A DNA stretch of 64,000 nt from Leptodontidium sp. MPI-SDFR-AT-0119 (GCA_020726505.1 JAHLEZ010000006.1:2852001-2916000), one strand, 5' to 3'; positions 37,073 to 49,479 are shown, counted from the stretch's first letter. Notes: a model not told the origin generated them from the sequence alone. Translations and numbers: made by a program.

Positions 37073-37077
37073 AATAT
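37073..37077. repeat. Target-site duplication of Gypsy-3 (AATAT)
   Basis: AATAT at 37073-37077 is repeated at 44528-44532, exactly at the outer ends of the Gypsy-3 LTRs. Confidence 0.9.
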
Positions 37078-37324
37078 TGTGACGACTGTCGCTGTCCAGA
37101 GCCTCATTTCCACCGGCTCCACTTAGTACTGCCTGATCGGGACGTACTGAGATTACTATAGTACTAGGCATACTAACCTCTTGTATATAGACTTATTCTT
37201 TCCTTACCTTTTTTCCTTTATAGTTATAGATTCTAAGTTGATACTTAGTATTATTATATGTCCTGTATTAATATATAAGGCGTTAATTACACGTAATTGC
37301 CGTCTTTTTAGGGCAAGTGTCACA
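37078..37324 (+). repeat. Gypsy-3 5' LTR (247 bp)
   Basis: Starts TGTGACGACTGTCGCTG and ends GCAAGTGTCACA. TATA-like TTGTATATAGAC lies near 37172. It is less RIPed at its start than the 3' LTR. A 70-codon open frame at 37181-37393 crosses the LTR end and is not a gene. Confidence 0.92.
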
Positions 37325-39060
37325 TTATTTACAACTCTTTTTTCTACGTCTAAGAAGATAGTAAATATCCCTCGCCCCTTAATTCTCCTGTAAGTAGTTA
37401 CGACCTAGAAGCTTAAATACAGGAAAGGCCTATACTAAGCTTTATAGCTTAACGAATAGTAGTATTAAAACCCCTATTAACAGCGAAGTTAATATTTACT
37501 TCGCCACTATTACCTTTATTCTCCTCCCCGACTTCTGCCTTAATACGACGAAGTCGAAACCTTTTCTTCGCCGGACCTCTCCCTTTAACTTGCCAAGTCA
37601 AGCCAAAAGTCGTCCCTCCTTTAGTAAAGTGATCTGTTATAAACGACGTTAATATATCGTTTGCCTCTTTTTCTGTCCCTTTACTTAACTCTCCTAATAC
37701 TAATAATCTTATAGTTAATACTTCTACTAATACGCTAAGGAGTAATATAAAGCCTATAAGGACATATATAAGAAAGACATTATAAGAAAGCCGACTTTAT
37801 ATTTTAGAAAAGTAACTCGCGGAGAGTCGTATAAAAAACTAACGGCTAAAGCTGTCTCTTTAATAATAGCGACTTATAACCGACGAGCCTCTACTATATA
37901 AATTTACCCTTAGATCTATAACCTTCTAAAAAGGAGACACACCCCTTTACCCTTTAATTAAGAAAACTCCTGCCCCCGAGCTAGACAAAGGCAAAGGTAA
38001 GGTATAGAGTACTCTTAATCTTAGTGGACTACTAGACGACAATAATAATAACGGCTACTGACCTCCTTATATCTCACGTTGTTATTCCCCCTCTTTCCTT
38101 AGGTTGTCTTAGATATTTACGGCCTCACGAATCGAGAAGATTCTTAACCTAAATAATAAGCTTTCGGACGGCGTTGACTATAGTCCACGTTTATAAGAAG
38201 TCTAAGTCTAAAACGCCCTACGCTAGTACGACGAATACTTTATCGACGACGACTACTAGAAGGACTAGTTACTTATATAAACAAAAGGAATAGCTCGCAC
38301 GTTCTTAGAACTCTCCTTTTTATCCCCGACGCTTAATAAAAACAAAAACCTAGCGGATACGCTTGACTTAATTAATTAAGTAGTTAAATTCTTAACTAAC
38401 CCCTATAAGTAATAAATAACGCGTAACCTCTACTCTGTGTTAAAAATAAAAGCCGTAAGACAAACCTTTTAAGACTTCTATTAATAGTTTAGAATTCTTA
38501 CTAGTTAAGGCGGCGTAACTAATAAGTTAATCCTTAAAATAAACTTATAAGATAAACTCTTATCCCGCCTACACAAGTAATTATTCTATAAGTATTAGAG
38601 AGCTAAAACTCTAGAAGAGTATATAAAAGCAGTCTAAGCTAAAGACTAAGGACAAATCGTGGAAAACATTATTTACGCTAGTTACTCTAGCCCCTTAGTG
38701 ACAGGTATAAATTCCCACCCCCGGTCTTAAGTTAATATCTCCTTAAGGACTACGGGAAAGTCACTCTAAGCTTTTATTACTTCTTTGTCCTAATGACGAG
38801 AGACTAGTTAACCCCTAGCTTAATAAATCTCTATACGAGCCGACACACCTTATGCCTAAACACTAACGAATACCCTACGGCATTTCGCTTAACGGCCCCT
38901 TAGTCGTAGTTATGCCTCTTGTATTAACGAGATAGAAGTAGGCGCCAACGACGGTGGTCTTATATTTAATAGTTAAGCTATAGACGACAACGACAACTTA
39001 CTAGTAAAGGAACTTACCTCACGAGTAAAAGACTTAGCCTAAGAAAAGACTCCTTTTTAG
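37325..39060 (+). pseudogene. Gypsy-3 leader and gag (RIPed)
   Basis: Leader followed by the Gag-coding part, placed by its position before the protease. A Gag-like core lies at about 38280-38640. No zinc knuckle could be read with confidence. Many TAA/TAG. Confidence 0.55.
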
Positions 39061-39074
39061 ACATAGTATAAAAT

Positions 39075-39308
39075 ATGCGACATCTTAACCTTACGAAGCT
39101 TCTTAGCGGACTAGCACTTACTACCTGTATCGCTCTCTTTAAGAATAGACTCACGTATAAGTTGCCCGCACTTCTTAATTCCGGAGCTAATAGTTATTGT
39201 TTTATTAATTACTCTCTTTTAAAGTCTCTTTCTTTTTTCTTAAAACCTTTAATTTACTTACTACCTTTACTTATCCCTATTAAAGGATTTAATAGTCGAA
39301 CTGGCTAG
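39075..39308 (+). pseudogene. Gypsy-3 protease fragment (open 77-codon stretch)
   Basis: A retropepsin-like piece. LPALLNSGANSYCFIN at about 39162-39209 matches the D-S-G/D-T-G active-site loop of retroviral-type aspartic proteases, with the catalytic Asp at 39177-39179 now Asn (G-to-A). A later PLLIPIKGFN stretch fits the flap and second half. The enzyme would process Gag-Pol. It is open only because RIP happened to create no stop here; the mutation of the catalytic residue makes it inactive. Confidence 0.8.
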
Positions 39309-41039
39309 ACTATTAGCCACTATATTATGTTAAATTTAATAGTCGACAAGCGTCTATAGTTATTTACTCCGTTTTTAATCACTTACTTGGGAAATTATAG
39401 AGTAATTATTAGAAGGTTATAGCTAGAGCATCACGAAGTGCTTTTAAATGCTACTAAATAACGGCTTATTTAGCCATTAGACTACCCCTTAATAGTAAGT
39501 TATAATAAACTAATTAAGGTCTGAGACTTACGTGTACACAAGATTCACTAACGCCACTAGCGCGACGCCGAGCGTAAAGACGCTAAGTTACGTGAATTTT
39601 AAAGCCACTATAATACCTAATTTGCGGAGTCGACTTCGACAGTCGACTCGCACTTACCTCCCGCGCCAGGTATAAATACCTTAAACTTAGCTTTTTTCTT
39701 AAGTTAACTACAATTAATAAAGTTCACTAGAAAGTTTATAAGAGGAAGTCGAGTAACTACCCCTTCCCTAAATCCTAGGTTATACTCTAATTCTATAGTT
39801 AATTTTAGCCGGCGCGTTAAGTTAAATTTCAATATACACATTAGTTACTCCCCTACTTTCTTAATAACCTTAGAACTTATTACTGTCAATCCCTCGACTG
39901 TTGCCAAGTCTAGAAAACTAGCGATTATATTAATAGAAAATTAAACCCGGCATCTCGCGTAATATAGTCGAATTATATTAAATGCTAAAAATACTAATTT
40001 TATAAATATATAGTTGTCGAGCCTACACCTATAACCAATCTCTAACCACGGAATTATTATAAGTCGTAAAAAGAAAAATTAAGGAAATCCGCTATAGTTG
40101 TATTAAAAGTACGGAGTCGAGAATTTATACCCCCCTAGAATCGAGCCCACGGCGCTAGTAGAGGAAATTCACCCCCCTATCTCTTTAACACTTAGTACTT
40201 TATCTACTTCTTCTTTCCTTCTTGTTTTAAGTATAAAACCTCTTATATATTCCTTACTTTCTTTTCTTATTATACCTTTTAATAAATACTTCGTTTCGAA
40301 ATATATAGTAGCCTCTAGAAGTGGCCGCGCCGCTATATTAATTAGAGAAGTTACGCTAATAATAAATTCTATATTAATCTCCGAGAGTTAGAAATACTTA
40401 GATCCGCGCCTTTTAAGTATATAGTATCGCCCCTAGCTAATCCCTAATACTAGTACTACTATTAAACTTACCTCTATTATTAATACTTTATATACCGCAA
40501 AGCTCTCGTATTAATAAGTGCGACATGTAATAAAGCCTAAAAAGCGCGCGTACTCCGTTATTAACGGTCCTTTACCTTAGTTAAAAAGTATATTAAATAA
40601 TTAGCCTAGTTAATATATATAACAGTCCTTACGACTAGACAATACATATATCCTAACTAAACTGGCTTAAATAAAAGTAGTTAAGCTAAAGAGCGGAACC
40701 GCCGAGCTTTTATACCCTTAAGACTAGACTAACTCCCCTTAATTCGCTCCTTTCACGTGTAAAATATATATTAAGGACTACGCTAATTCACTTTAGAAGA
40801 TATAAACGTAACTCTCTTTTATATATAACTCGACTATAAAAGCTCCTCCTTCCTTAACTTCTTCTCCTTAACTACGAGATAAGTTACTAATTATAAAGTG
40901 ACGTAAGAAAGCTCGTCGACGTCTAATCGTTAAGATCTTCTCGATTAGCGCCGTAGTGTTTTATATATTAATAAAATAGAAGTTTAGAAATAAGATATTC
41001 GTAGTGACTCTTTAAGAAATTAATACTCTAATTAATTAA

Positions 41040-42560
41040 AGAAGCTAAGAGCGAGAGAAAGCCGCTGCTATATTAGCCCTAACTATCGAACTTACTTACT
41101 GTCGCCAGTTAGTTATATAGTTTATACTCTCTATTTAAGAGTTAGACGCTAAACTAATAATTCCCCTAGAGTACGCTAATTAGACTCACGTATTCTTTAA
41201 AGTAGAAAGTGATATTCTCCCTCCCTATTATTTATATAATTACAAAATTAAGTTAAAAGGAGAAGGTAAGAAAGTACTTAAGTATTCGTTATTATATAAA
41301 ATATTAACCGAGGAACTTAAGGCTATTAAAGAATATATTACGAATAACTTAAACAAAGGATTTATTAAGCCGTCTTAAGTATTATTCGCTGCCCCTATTC
41401 TCTTTATTAAGAAGCCAAATGGCTCCCTGCGGTTATGTATTAATTTCTAAGTACTAAATTCCCTCACTCGAAAGGACTAATACCCCTTACCTTTAATTAA
41501 TAAGACCTTAGCTTATATAGCTAACGCTCGTATCTTTATTAAATTAGACATTTATTAAGCTTTCTATAGAATCTAAATAGACCTAACATTAAAAGAGTAC
41601 ATTACCTTCCGCACGAGATACGGCGTATATAAGTATAAAGTTCTTTTATTTAGCCTAACTAATAGACCTATTACTTACTAACGCTATATAAACGATATTC
41701 TCTTTAATTACCTTAATAATTTCTATATAACGTACTTAAACGACATTCTTATATACTCTAAGGACCCCTTATAATACTAACTCCACGTTAAAAAAGTACT
41801 TTAACACTTATACGACGCTAAGTTACAAGCCAACCTAAAGAAGTATTAGTTTAAAATAACACAAACTAAGTACTTAGGATTTATTATATTAACTTTTAGC
41901 CTAGAAGTTAATCCCGAGAAGGTCTTTGTCGTTCGTAAGTAGACTTACTTTAGCTTTATTAAAAGTATATAGTCCTTCCTTAGTTTTTATAACTTTTACT
42001 AGAGATTTATCCGCGACTATAATATTATAACGAAACCTCTTATTTAGCTAACTAAGAATAATGTCCCCTTCTACTTTATTATAAAGTGCGAAGACGCCTT
42101 TAACCTCTTAAAATATACTTTCACGTCCGCGCCTCTCTTAAGACACTACTAATAAAACTTACTTTGCCTTTTAGAGACAAATATTAGTAATAGTATTATA
42201 GCCAGAGTCCTTTTTTAATAATACGGCGACGACTAGTTCCCTATTACTTTCTTTTTAAAAACTATATTACTTACTAAGCTTAATTACGTAATACACGATA
42301 AAGAAATACTAGCTATTATTAAATCTTTTAGGCACTAGCGTACTGAGTTAATAGGAACCCCCTACTAAGTCTATGTTATAATAGACTATAAGGCCTTAAA
42401 ATACTTTATAACCTTTAAGTAATTAAATACTAAGTAAGCACAATAGGCAAAGCTCCTAGTAAACTATAATTTCATAATTATGTACCGCCCTAGAATCTAT
42501 AATCCCCTAGTAAACGCACTTTCTTATAAGCTAAACGAGTTAAATTAATAAAACTTTATA
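41040..42560 (+). pseudogene. Gypsy-3 reverse transcriptase and RNase H (RIPed)
   Basis: Recognisable blocks are LRLCINF-like at about 41428-41448 and PLPLINKT near 41485-41508; the catalytic box YLND at 41733-41744 is YLDD with the first Asp lost, and is followed by ILIYS. The thumb and connection continue to about 42080. RNase H begins near 42160 with a TNISNSIIA-like segment and ends near 42540. A reliable family call with an inactive product. Confidence 0.87.
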
Positions 42561-42819
42561 AAAAAGACTTAACGCCTTTAATAACTTTTACGCTAAGACT
42601 AAGTTAACCTTAACTTATTATTTATAAAGTTACGGCCGCCTAACGACGCCGACGCGCTAGTGGCCGACGTTAAGCTCGCTACCTTCACACTAATATTCTT
42701 TATCGTATAATAAATCCTAAAAGCTAATCGCACTACTCCTTCCTTACAGGCTCTACGTAAGTAAGTTATATCAAGTTCTCTAAGTAAACTTAGCCTAGTA
42801 AGTGACCTCTTACTCCACG

Positions 42820-43720
42820 ACGGCCGCCTCTTAGTCCCTAATGTCGATTACTTCTAAACCCTCCTTATACGAGAGGTCTATAATCGAGTCACTATAGCGC
42901 ACCCTAGTGCTAAGAAGACGATTTAAATACTCTCTTTTTAGTACTAGTAACATAAAATCACGCCTATAGTTTAATAGTACTGCCGTAATTATTATATATA
43001 CTAACGAATTCAAGTTCCTCGGGATAAAAAGCCCGGATTCCTTTATCCTCTCCCCGTTTTATTTAGACTATAAGAATATATTACTGTAAACTACTACTTT
43101 TTTACTAAAGACAAGTATAGATTCGATAACGTCCTCGTTTTTATTAATAAATTTAGTAAACAAGTTATTAGTATCCCTTACTAAAAGACGACAGATACTC
43201 AAAAGCTAGCTATTATATATATATATTATATATATTATTACTTTGGCGCTCCCTTGACTATTACTTTTAATAAAGGCCCTTAGTTTATTTCTAGGTTTTA
43301 GACTGCCTTTGGCAAGATCCTTAGAACTAAGAGACAGCTATCCGCTGCTGACTACCTATAGACAGACGGCTAGACCGAAGTGTACAACTAATACTTATAA
43401 AAACGACTCTGACCTTTTATTACGTACTACTAAGACAACTAGTCAAAGTACTTCCTTATTATAAACTACGCTTAAATGTCCCTCTCACACGATTCCTTAA
43501 GGGGACTCTCTTTATTTAAGGTAGTCTATAAATACATACTACGCACGAATTAGGACTAGAAAATTAACTTGCTAAACTTAGCTACCCTCGTTAATAAGTT
43601 AAACACTTAATAAACTATTAATTATACTTAACGCTATAAGAAGGCATAAGACATAGCTTAGTCTAACCTTACTATAGCCTAAGCCAAGATGGCTAGGTCT
43701 TATAACGCCTCTCGCTACAA
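42820..43720 (+). pseudogene. Gypsy-3 integrase (RIPed)
   Basis: The HHCC region DGRLLVPNVDYF...REVYNRVTIAHPS-type text starts near 42815. The core follows, with FGAPLTITFNKGPQFISRF (D of the second catalytic position read as N) near 43243-43300 and the AADYL-TDG-TEVYN block near 43345-43395. Stops are TAA/TAG at former Gln/Trp codons. Confidence 0.87.
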
Positions 43721-43989
43721 TGTCGACTTTAATAAAGACAGCCTAGTTTAGCTCGACATACGCTACTTTAAGACACTCCGTCTATTTAAGAAGTTAGATA
43801 TGCCGACGAATAGACTATTTAAAGTACTCGAGAAGGTAAGACACTCGTACCGCCTAGAATTGCCAGCGAGTATAAAGGTCTATAACGTCTTTCCGGCTAG
43901 TAAGCTACGCCGAGACCCTAACGACCCCTTACTAGGCTAAGTATAAGATGCCCCCCCGCCGATTAATATTATAGGCGACAATAAGTAAG

Positions 43990-44170
43990 AACTAAAAAAA
44001 GTGCTTACTTACTATAAGAAAGGCAAGACTCTATTTTATTGTGTCACTTAGCTTAATCAAGACGTTAACTTAGACTAGTACGACGCCTTTAACCTTAAGT
44101 ACGCTCTATATAAAGTTAGGGATTTCTACTTTAATTACCCCGAGTAAGTAAGACCCCCTGTTAAGTTACT
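43990..44170 (+). pseudogene. Gypsy-3 C-terminal chromodomain-like module
   Basis: After the integrase tail (a SKLRRDPNDPLLG-type segment at about 43899-43938) the frame reads ELKKVL, then FYCVT*LNQD, then DAFNLKYA. This is the layout of a chromodomain or a close chromoviral variant, with the central Trp now a stop. It would bind a histone mark. Confidence 0.65.
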
Positions 44171-44261
44171 TAAATAAATTAAAGTATAAGAAGATAGTGT
44201 TAACGACTATGACGACCTTAATAATAATAAAGAGATAGACTAACACTCGAGGACAAGCTTT

Positions 44262-44280
44262 TTCCGGAGGGGGGGGGTAG
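44262..44280 (+). other. Gypsy-3 polypurine tract
   Basis: CCGGAGGGGGGGGTAG immediately before the 3' LTR at 44281. Confidence 0.85.
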
Positions 44281-44527
44281 TGTAACGACTATCGCTGTCT
44301 AGAGCCTTATTTCCACCGGCTCTACTTAGTACTACTTAATCGGGACGTACCGAGATTACTATAGTACTAAGTATATTAACCTCTTATATATAGACTTATT
44401 CTTTCTTTACCTTCTTTCCTCTGTAGTTGTAGATTCTAAGTTAATACTTAGTATCGTCATATGTCCTGTGTTAATATGTGAGGCGTCAGTTACACGTGAT
44501 TGCCGTCTTTCTAGGGCAAGCGTCACA
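44281..44527 (+). repeat. Gypsy-3 3' LTR (247 bp)
   Basis: Starts TGTAACGACTATCGC and ends AAGCGTCACA; same length as 37078-37324 and followed by AATAT. Confidence 0.92.
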
Positions 44528-44532
44528 AATAT

Positions 44533-47413
44533 ACTACTTAATCTCTAATAGTTATTCTTTAGTTATACGCTAAAGAAGTTTAAAAGATAAGTCGTTCTCC
44601 TTAGTAAGCTCGATCTAGTAGTCTACGCCTTAGCAATGTATTAGTAGCTTGTTAAAGGCTCGCCGAGAGAAGAGAGGAATATACTTTTAATACTTCGCCA
44701 GGAGCTTTTTACTTACTAACTTATTATCTTATACGTACTTAGCCTCTAAGGCCTCCTTTAGGGTTAAGTCTCTATTTATTAATACGAGCTTAATACTTAA
44801 TTAATTTAAGGCCTTTTACTAGCGACGAGTTAGTTTTTAATTAATCTTATATATTAACGTTATAAAGGTCTTTACTTTATTCTTTTTAACTTTCTTAAGT
44901 CAAAAGAACGTCGTAGATATTACTATTACTAATATAAGGAAGATCTTTATAGTAAGCGCCTTTAACTAATAATTTACTAGGGAGGCTTCACGAGCTCTCT
45001 TATTTACAAGTAATAATCCTAAATCACAGGATATTAAAGGGTTTAATTAGTCCTTTATAATACTTAGGCACTCCTTGACCTCCTTAATAAAACTCGAGGG
45101 TCGAGTCGGCGAGACGTTAGTTATAAGTCGTATAAAGGCCTTTAACTTAAGGGAATCGTTAAGTGCCGTAATCTTAGCTTACCTTTAATAGTAGTTATTT
45201 AAGTCTATGAGAATATCTTTTTATTTTATATTAAGTTAATAAGACTTAATGATTAGTTTATTAGAGTAATTAATATCGACAAAGACTCGCTAATTAAAGT
45301 ATAATTAAATTAGTATATTTAATAGCTATTTTAGCTGATTATAGTTCTTTATATATAATTACTTTAGGTTATAATACTTAAAGAACTTTTAACTTATTAA
45401 GACGTTAGTGTTTCTTAAGTTAGTTACTAGAAAGGGGAAGTTAATTCGCTAGTAATTAATCGTTAAAATAAGTAAAACGACTATATTAATCGGCTTGCCT
45501 TTCTTATTATTATAACTAATTAGAACTATTAATTAAGGGAGAGATATAAAGGAAATATTAAATTACTTAACGAGTTAGTATATAAAGGAGGTTTTAATAA
45601 TACTAAAAATATTAACTTTGCTATTAATATATATAAGTGTCTTAGTAAAGAATTTATTCCTTTTTAATTTAATACTAATTAAAAATTATTACCCTTTAAT
45701 AAAAGTATAAAAATTAAATATTAAGTCCTTTTATAAGTTATAGTTTATATTAAGGTGTAAGTCTTTATTACGGCCTAAGAGTTTTTTAATAACTTGTTAG
45801 TTTTTAAATCCTCGCTAACGACTAATTAAAAAAACGACTTATTAAGAGCTTAGTCTTTACGGCGCTTAAGACAATCGCTAGCTTAATAGCCGGTCTTATT
45901 ATAATAAAGACAAGTATTAGAAAAGATGTCCTTAAGTGTAAGAGGAAGTACGGGGGACTTAGGTCAGCGCAAGATAGGCGAGGGAGAGGGCGTACGCTAG
46001 CGGGCATCCGATAGTAGTCTTAAACTCGGGGTTCAGGGTCTTCTTACCGTGGTAACTAGTGTAAGGGAGGTGGCACGTTAGTTTTTCTTCTTTAAAATAC
46101 CGCGCGAGTCGTTAGTATTAAAGGTTACACTAAGTTAAGCTTTGCGGGTTAAGGCGGCTTCTTTTAAAGTAATATTACGACTCTCTTAATCTATAACGGC
46201 CAAGAACTTATCGAGAGTAATATAATTATTATTTATCTTGTATTTCTTGATATAAATTATACATTTAAAGGTTAAGGATACCTTCTTATATATATCCTCG
46301 AACTAGCGGGAGCGAGAGATTTTACTTATAATAACGTATAATATAAATTTAATATAAAAGTCATTATATATTATACTTTTTATAATAAGTTAATTATAGA
46401 ATCTCTTGGCGGCTTAGACTTAGTTATAGTCGAAGAATCGCTAATCTAACGCCTTTAATACGTCGGCTATTATGTCAAAGGTTTTAATATAATTAGAATT
46501 TATATATTAAAGGATAATAGTCTTAGCTTTATTAATAATATATTAAAAGTAAGCCTTAACTTAAGACATCTTACTCTTAAAGTTACTAAAGTACTCTTTT
46601 AAGAATAACTTTATTTTTATCTTTTAAGTATTATATTTAATATCTCCCTTATAATTACTAAAGGGGAGTCGGGGGTATTTAACTTTAAAAGGCTCTACTA
46701 CTTAAATCGATATATTTAGCTTTAGTAAATAATAGTCGGCGGTTAACTAGAGGTTAACTATAAGAGCACGTATTAACTAGTCGGAAGAAGGGGAGGGAGT
46801 GCGAGTCTCTTAATAGGGGTTATTAATAGTATATTAAGTAAGGACTTACGTAATAACGGCGGCGATAATAAAGCTAACGGAGTCCTTAATTAGCTAATCT
46901 ACCTTAGCTTATTAAGCGGGGGTAAGGCCTTTTATTTCTATAGGCTTTAGTAATACGTCGAAAAAACGTTAGGGTTTATTCTTTAAGTCTAAGTCGAATC
47001 TATTAAAGCTTTCCGACTCCTCTGAGAGGGTCTTTATTAAAGGAATAAGGGTAATATTAATAAAGCCTAGCCGTATAAGAGCGCTTCTTTCTTTAGAGCT
47101 TCACTAACGAGGGGGAGAGGTCAGTAGTAGTAGTAAGGTGAGGTTAAGGGGTATTTAAGGTAATTAATCGATTTGTTAATTAAACATACGTTCGAAACAG
47201 GGGCACACGTTAAGCTATAATAAAGTAAGTTAATTACGAGAGAATATTTAGCTTTTTCTAAGACAATCTACTACGAGAGTAAAGAGGTACTTATTTATTA
47301 AATAAGCTAGAGTGTTAAGGCTCGTTATTAACTTATTATAAAGGTAAGTTAATAAGGCGTAAGATTAAGTGAAATATAACGCTTTATAATAAAGGGGTGT
47401 TAGTCTTTTCTTA
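44533..47413 (-). pseudogene. Gypsy-1 copy 3, reverse transcriptase 5' part, gag and leader (RIPed)
   Basis: Resumes the element cut at 37077. In reverse it matches copy 1 from about 10970 down to 8085. The gag zinc-knuckle neighbourhood lies at about 45865-45910, with the conserved alternative-frame stretch at 45822-46007. No intact frame. Confidence 0.85.
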
Positions 47414-48011
47414 TATTACGGCTGGCTAAAGGTTAATACTACGAGTTGACTTTAGCTTTATATTAAGGACTAAGGCTACGCTCGGAATCGAGAAGAAAAG
47501 ACAAGGAGGAAAGGAAAGCTCTTTATAAGGGAGAGCTCGAGTATATATATATAAAGGACTCTCCTAATAAGGCCTAGCGTAGTCGAGTATTATTCACGTC
47601 AATATGTCGCAGGCTCGCTGTTAGATTTTGACTTCGGTAACTCGTGCCGATTCTACGCTGGAGAACAGCCGAAGTAATCTCCACTGCTTACGCGGCCCGG
47701 AAATTACTCTCGTATTCGATTACGTAGTCCGTAAGAGCCACGTAATCGATTACGTAGTCGTCGAAGCTTCTAGAGAAGCTAATATTGTATATAACTACCG
47801 AAGAGCCCTTATGGCTCTTCTCTTAAGCAAGCAAGCAATCTACTTTGTCTCTAATCACGTGTTCACCTACTGCGCTTCCTCTCTTCTGATTGGCTCACCT
47901 ATTTTCACACTCGCCACTTAGTCTTCCCTATTAGGCTTAGCGCCGTCGCATAGCCAGCGATGCTACGAGCCCGTGTCGGTTAGAATACGAGGCGCATCGT
48001 AGGTCGTAACA
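47414..48011 (-). repeat. Gypsy-1 copy 3 5' LTR (302 bp), interrupted by a solo LTR
   Basis: LTR halves 47414-47618 and 47915-48011 join across a 291-bp insertion plus one copy of its 5-bp duplication. Net length is 302 bp, equal to the other Gypsy-1 LTRs. Confidence 0.9.
47619..47909 (+). repeat. Solo LTR (291 bp) inside a Gypsy-1 LTR, not RIPed
   Basis: Starts TGTTAGATTTTG and ends CTATTTTCACA, flanked by CTCGC on both sides (47614-47618 and 47910-47914). It contains a perfect 16-bp palindrome ACGTAATCGATTACGT at 47740-47755, overlapping the second of two direct repeats of CGATTACGTAGTC, and a TATA-like GTATATAAC at about 47787. A 97-codon open frame (47628-47921) runs through it and is incidental. 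Confidence 0.88.
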
Positions 48012-48450
48012 GCAGGCATACGTAGATCTAAGTATACGCTCTCACTTTAAATCTACATATACTTAGTACTGAGTCTACAGAAAGGGCTCTTACCACTGTC
48101 GCTTGTCTCGGGCGGGATATGCTTATATTTACGTCTATCTTAAGCGACCGGACAATGTATTTGTATAGACTTAGTTTTAGGCATAAACAGCTTTCAGTAT
48201 GTGGCCTCGCGACAAGTGACACTAAGGAAATCCGCAAGGAAATCTTTCTTAAGACATAAAAGTTTAAGTATATGCTTTCGAGACAAAGTAAGGGGCGTCA
48301 CTACTAAATCAGTTTTGAAGTATACATAAATTAAATATATAACCCAAAGACGAGTAAGACAAGTACTAGGAAGGGGTAAGGGGTGCGACCGTCTTAATTT
48401 CAGGCATGCTGTAATGATCACTAGTTTCACTGAGGTAACGAGATACAATG
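48012..48450. other. Mildly RIPed DNA, no gene recognised
   Basis: Contains an inverted repeat CTAAGTATA/TATACTTAG (48032-48040 and 48058-48066) and short minus-strand open frames (48028-48237, 48194-48448) with no recognisable product. Confidence 0.4.
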
Positions 48451-49325
48451 GGGGTTCTCTAGTGATTAACTAGAGAGGTTCTAGTAACAAAAGACTAATT
48501 ACTAAAGAAAGTAGACTCTTCTTTAGAGGATGTTAACTATATACTAAAGTAATAAAGAAGTAAAGGAATGTGACTCTTCTATTTGTAAGTAAGGAATAAG
48601 GCCGCATTTAGTACGGGTCATTATAATATCTCCCCTCTATATTCTACTATCTTTAATAGTAAGTATATAAAAATAAGGTTCTCTAGTGAAGCTTTTGTAA
48701 ATCACTGGCGAACCTAAATCCTATTAACTCAGCTTCTTTAGAAGGTGAATTTAGTTAGCCTTTAATCGGCAGGTTACTGCCTAACGCCGGTTAGGCGCTA
48801 AGGAGGCTCTATATATAAAGGGACAGTCTCTCCTTAGTAACCTTCCTTTCTATAATAATAATAACAATAGTAATAGTAACTATACGTAAGTTTATTCTCG
48901 ATCTAAGAATAAGATCTTATTAACTTAACGTAATAATAGTTACTTAGAAGAGAAAGGCTGCCGCTACTGCGAAGGCAACTCGTACTACTAATCTAAGTTC
49001 GTTTACTTTAGTCAACCCTCTTAGTCTTCCCGGCGAACCTACGTCGAAGCGCCAGTGAGTCTCCGGCGGTACTAATCCTAACGACCCTCTTTATACTCCT
49101 AATAGTTCAGAGGATGAGTCCCGCTTTATTACGACTCTTACTTCTATTAAGTAATTACTCTTTAATAGTAAGAAGAATACACAGATTCAGTCCGTAGCTC
49201 GTGTAAATAATAAAGGTATTACTAGCTATCTAGTTCCTTATTTTCGTTACGCCGGCGAGTTCTCGCTATTTCTTAACCTTATTTATGTTATTAATCCCTC
49301 TTCTTTAACTTTTAAATGTTTTAAT
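48451..49325 (+). other. Unidentified element fragment, left part
   Basis: RIPed DNA with an imperfect dyad GGTTCTCTAGTGA ... TCACTGGCGAACC at 48677-48714. From about 48890 a plus-strand frame, broken by few stops, looks like the Ser/Pro/Asn-rich start of a mobile-element protein (a segment with NPNDPLYTPNSSEDES at about 49075-49122). I do not recognise the family. It is cut at 49325 by the gag-only LTR element and probably continues at 50836. Confidence 0.4.
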
Positions 49326-49479
49326 TGTGACGATTACACTCTAGACAGGTAATATCAAGACAGTACTCTTATTCTTAGGACAATAAATACAGAAAAAGGA
49401 CAGCCGTAGCTAACCCCTATATCCTTAAAGCTAAAACACTAGCCCCTAAATACGTGACGTCAGCACTAAGACTGTCACA
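49326..49479 (-). repeat. LTR of gag-only element (left, 3' LTR)
   Basis: Starts TGTGACGATTACACTC and ends AGACTGTCACA; 154 bp. Contains the palindromic core ACGTGACGTCAGC near 49451. Confidence 0.85.

Larger units (their letters stand above)
33810..37077 (-). pseudogene. Gypsy-1 copy 3 Pol, chromodomain to reverse transcriptase (RIPed)
   Basis: Reverse-strand counterpart of about 11000-14070 of copy 1. The chromodomain lies at about 34160-34340, after the solo LTR. Integrase is at about 34400-35500, the acidic spacer at about 35590-35780, RNase H at about 35800-36240 and the reverse transcriptase from about 36290 to 37077, where Gypsy-3 cuts it. Heavily RIPed; no product possible. Confidence 0.85.
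37078..44527 (+). mobile_element. Gypsy-3: complete chromovirus-type Ty3/Gypsy element, RIPed
   Basis: A 7450-bp element with 247-bp LTRs, 5-bp duplication AATAT, gag, protease, reverse transcriptase, RNase H, integrase, chromodomain and polypurine tract, all on the plus strand. It lies in the reverse transcriptase of Gypsy-1 copy 3. Its LTR sequence is unrelated to Gypsy-1 and Gypsy-2. All coding parts carry TAA/TAG. Confidence 0.92.
33508..48011 (-). mobile_element. Gypsy-1 copy 3 (minus strand) carrying three later insertions
   Basis: Both LTRs are present (33508-33809 and 47414-48011, the second interrupted). Removing Gypsy-3 (7455 bp with one duplication), the solo LTR at 34015 (167 bp) and the solo LTR at 47619 (296 bp) leaves about 6586 bp, against 6590 bp for copy 1. 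The element is therefore complete. Domain order in reverse is chromodomain, integrase, RNase H, reverse transcriptase, gag. All frames are RIPed. No matching target duplication is seen at the outer ends. Confidence 0.9.

Noticed and set aside
37181..37393. 70-codon open frame
   Set aside because: It runs from the 5' LTR of Gypsy-3 into the leader; incidental.
47628..47921. 97-codon open frame with ordinary codon use
   Set aside because: It lies within the un-RIPed solo LTR and crosses its end into Gypsy-1; an effect of normal composition.
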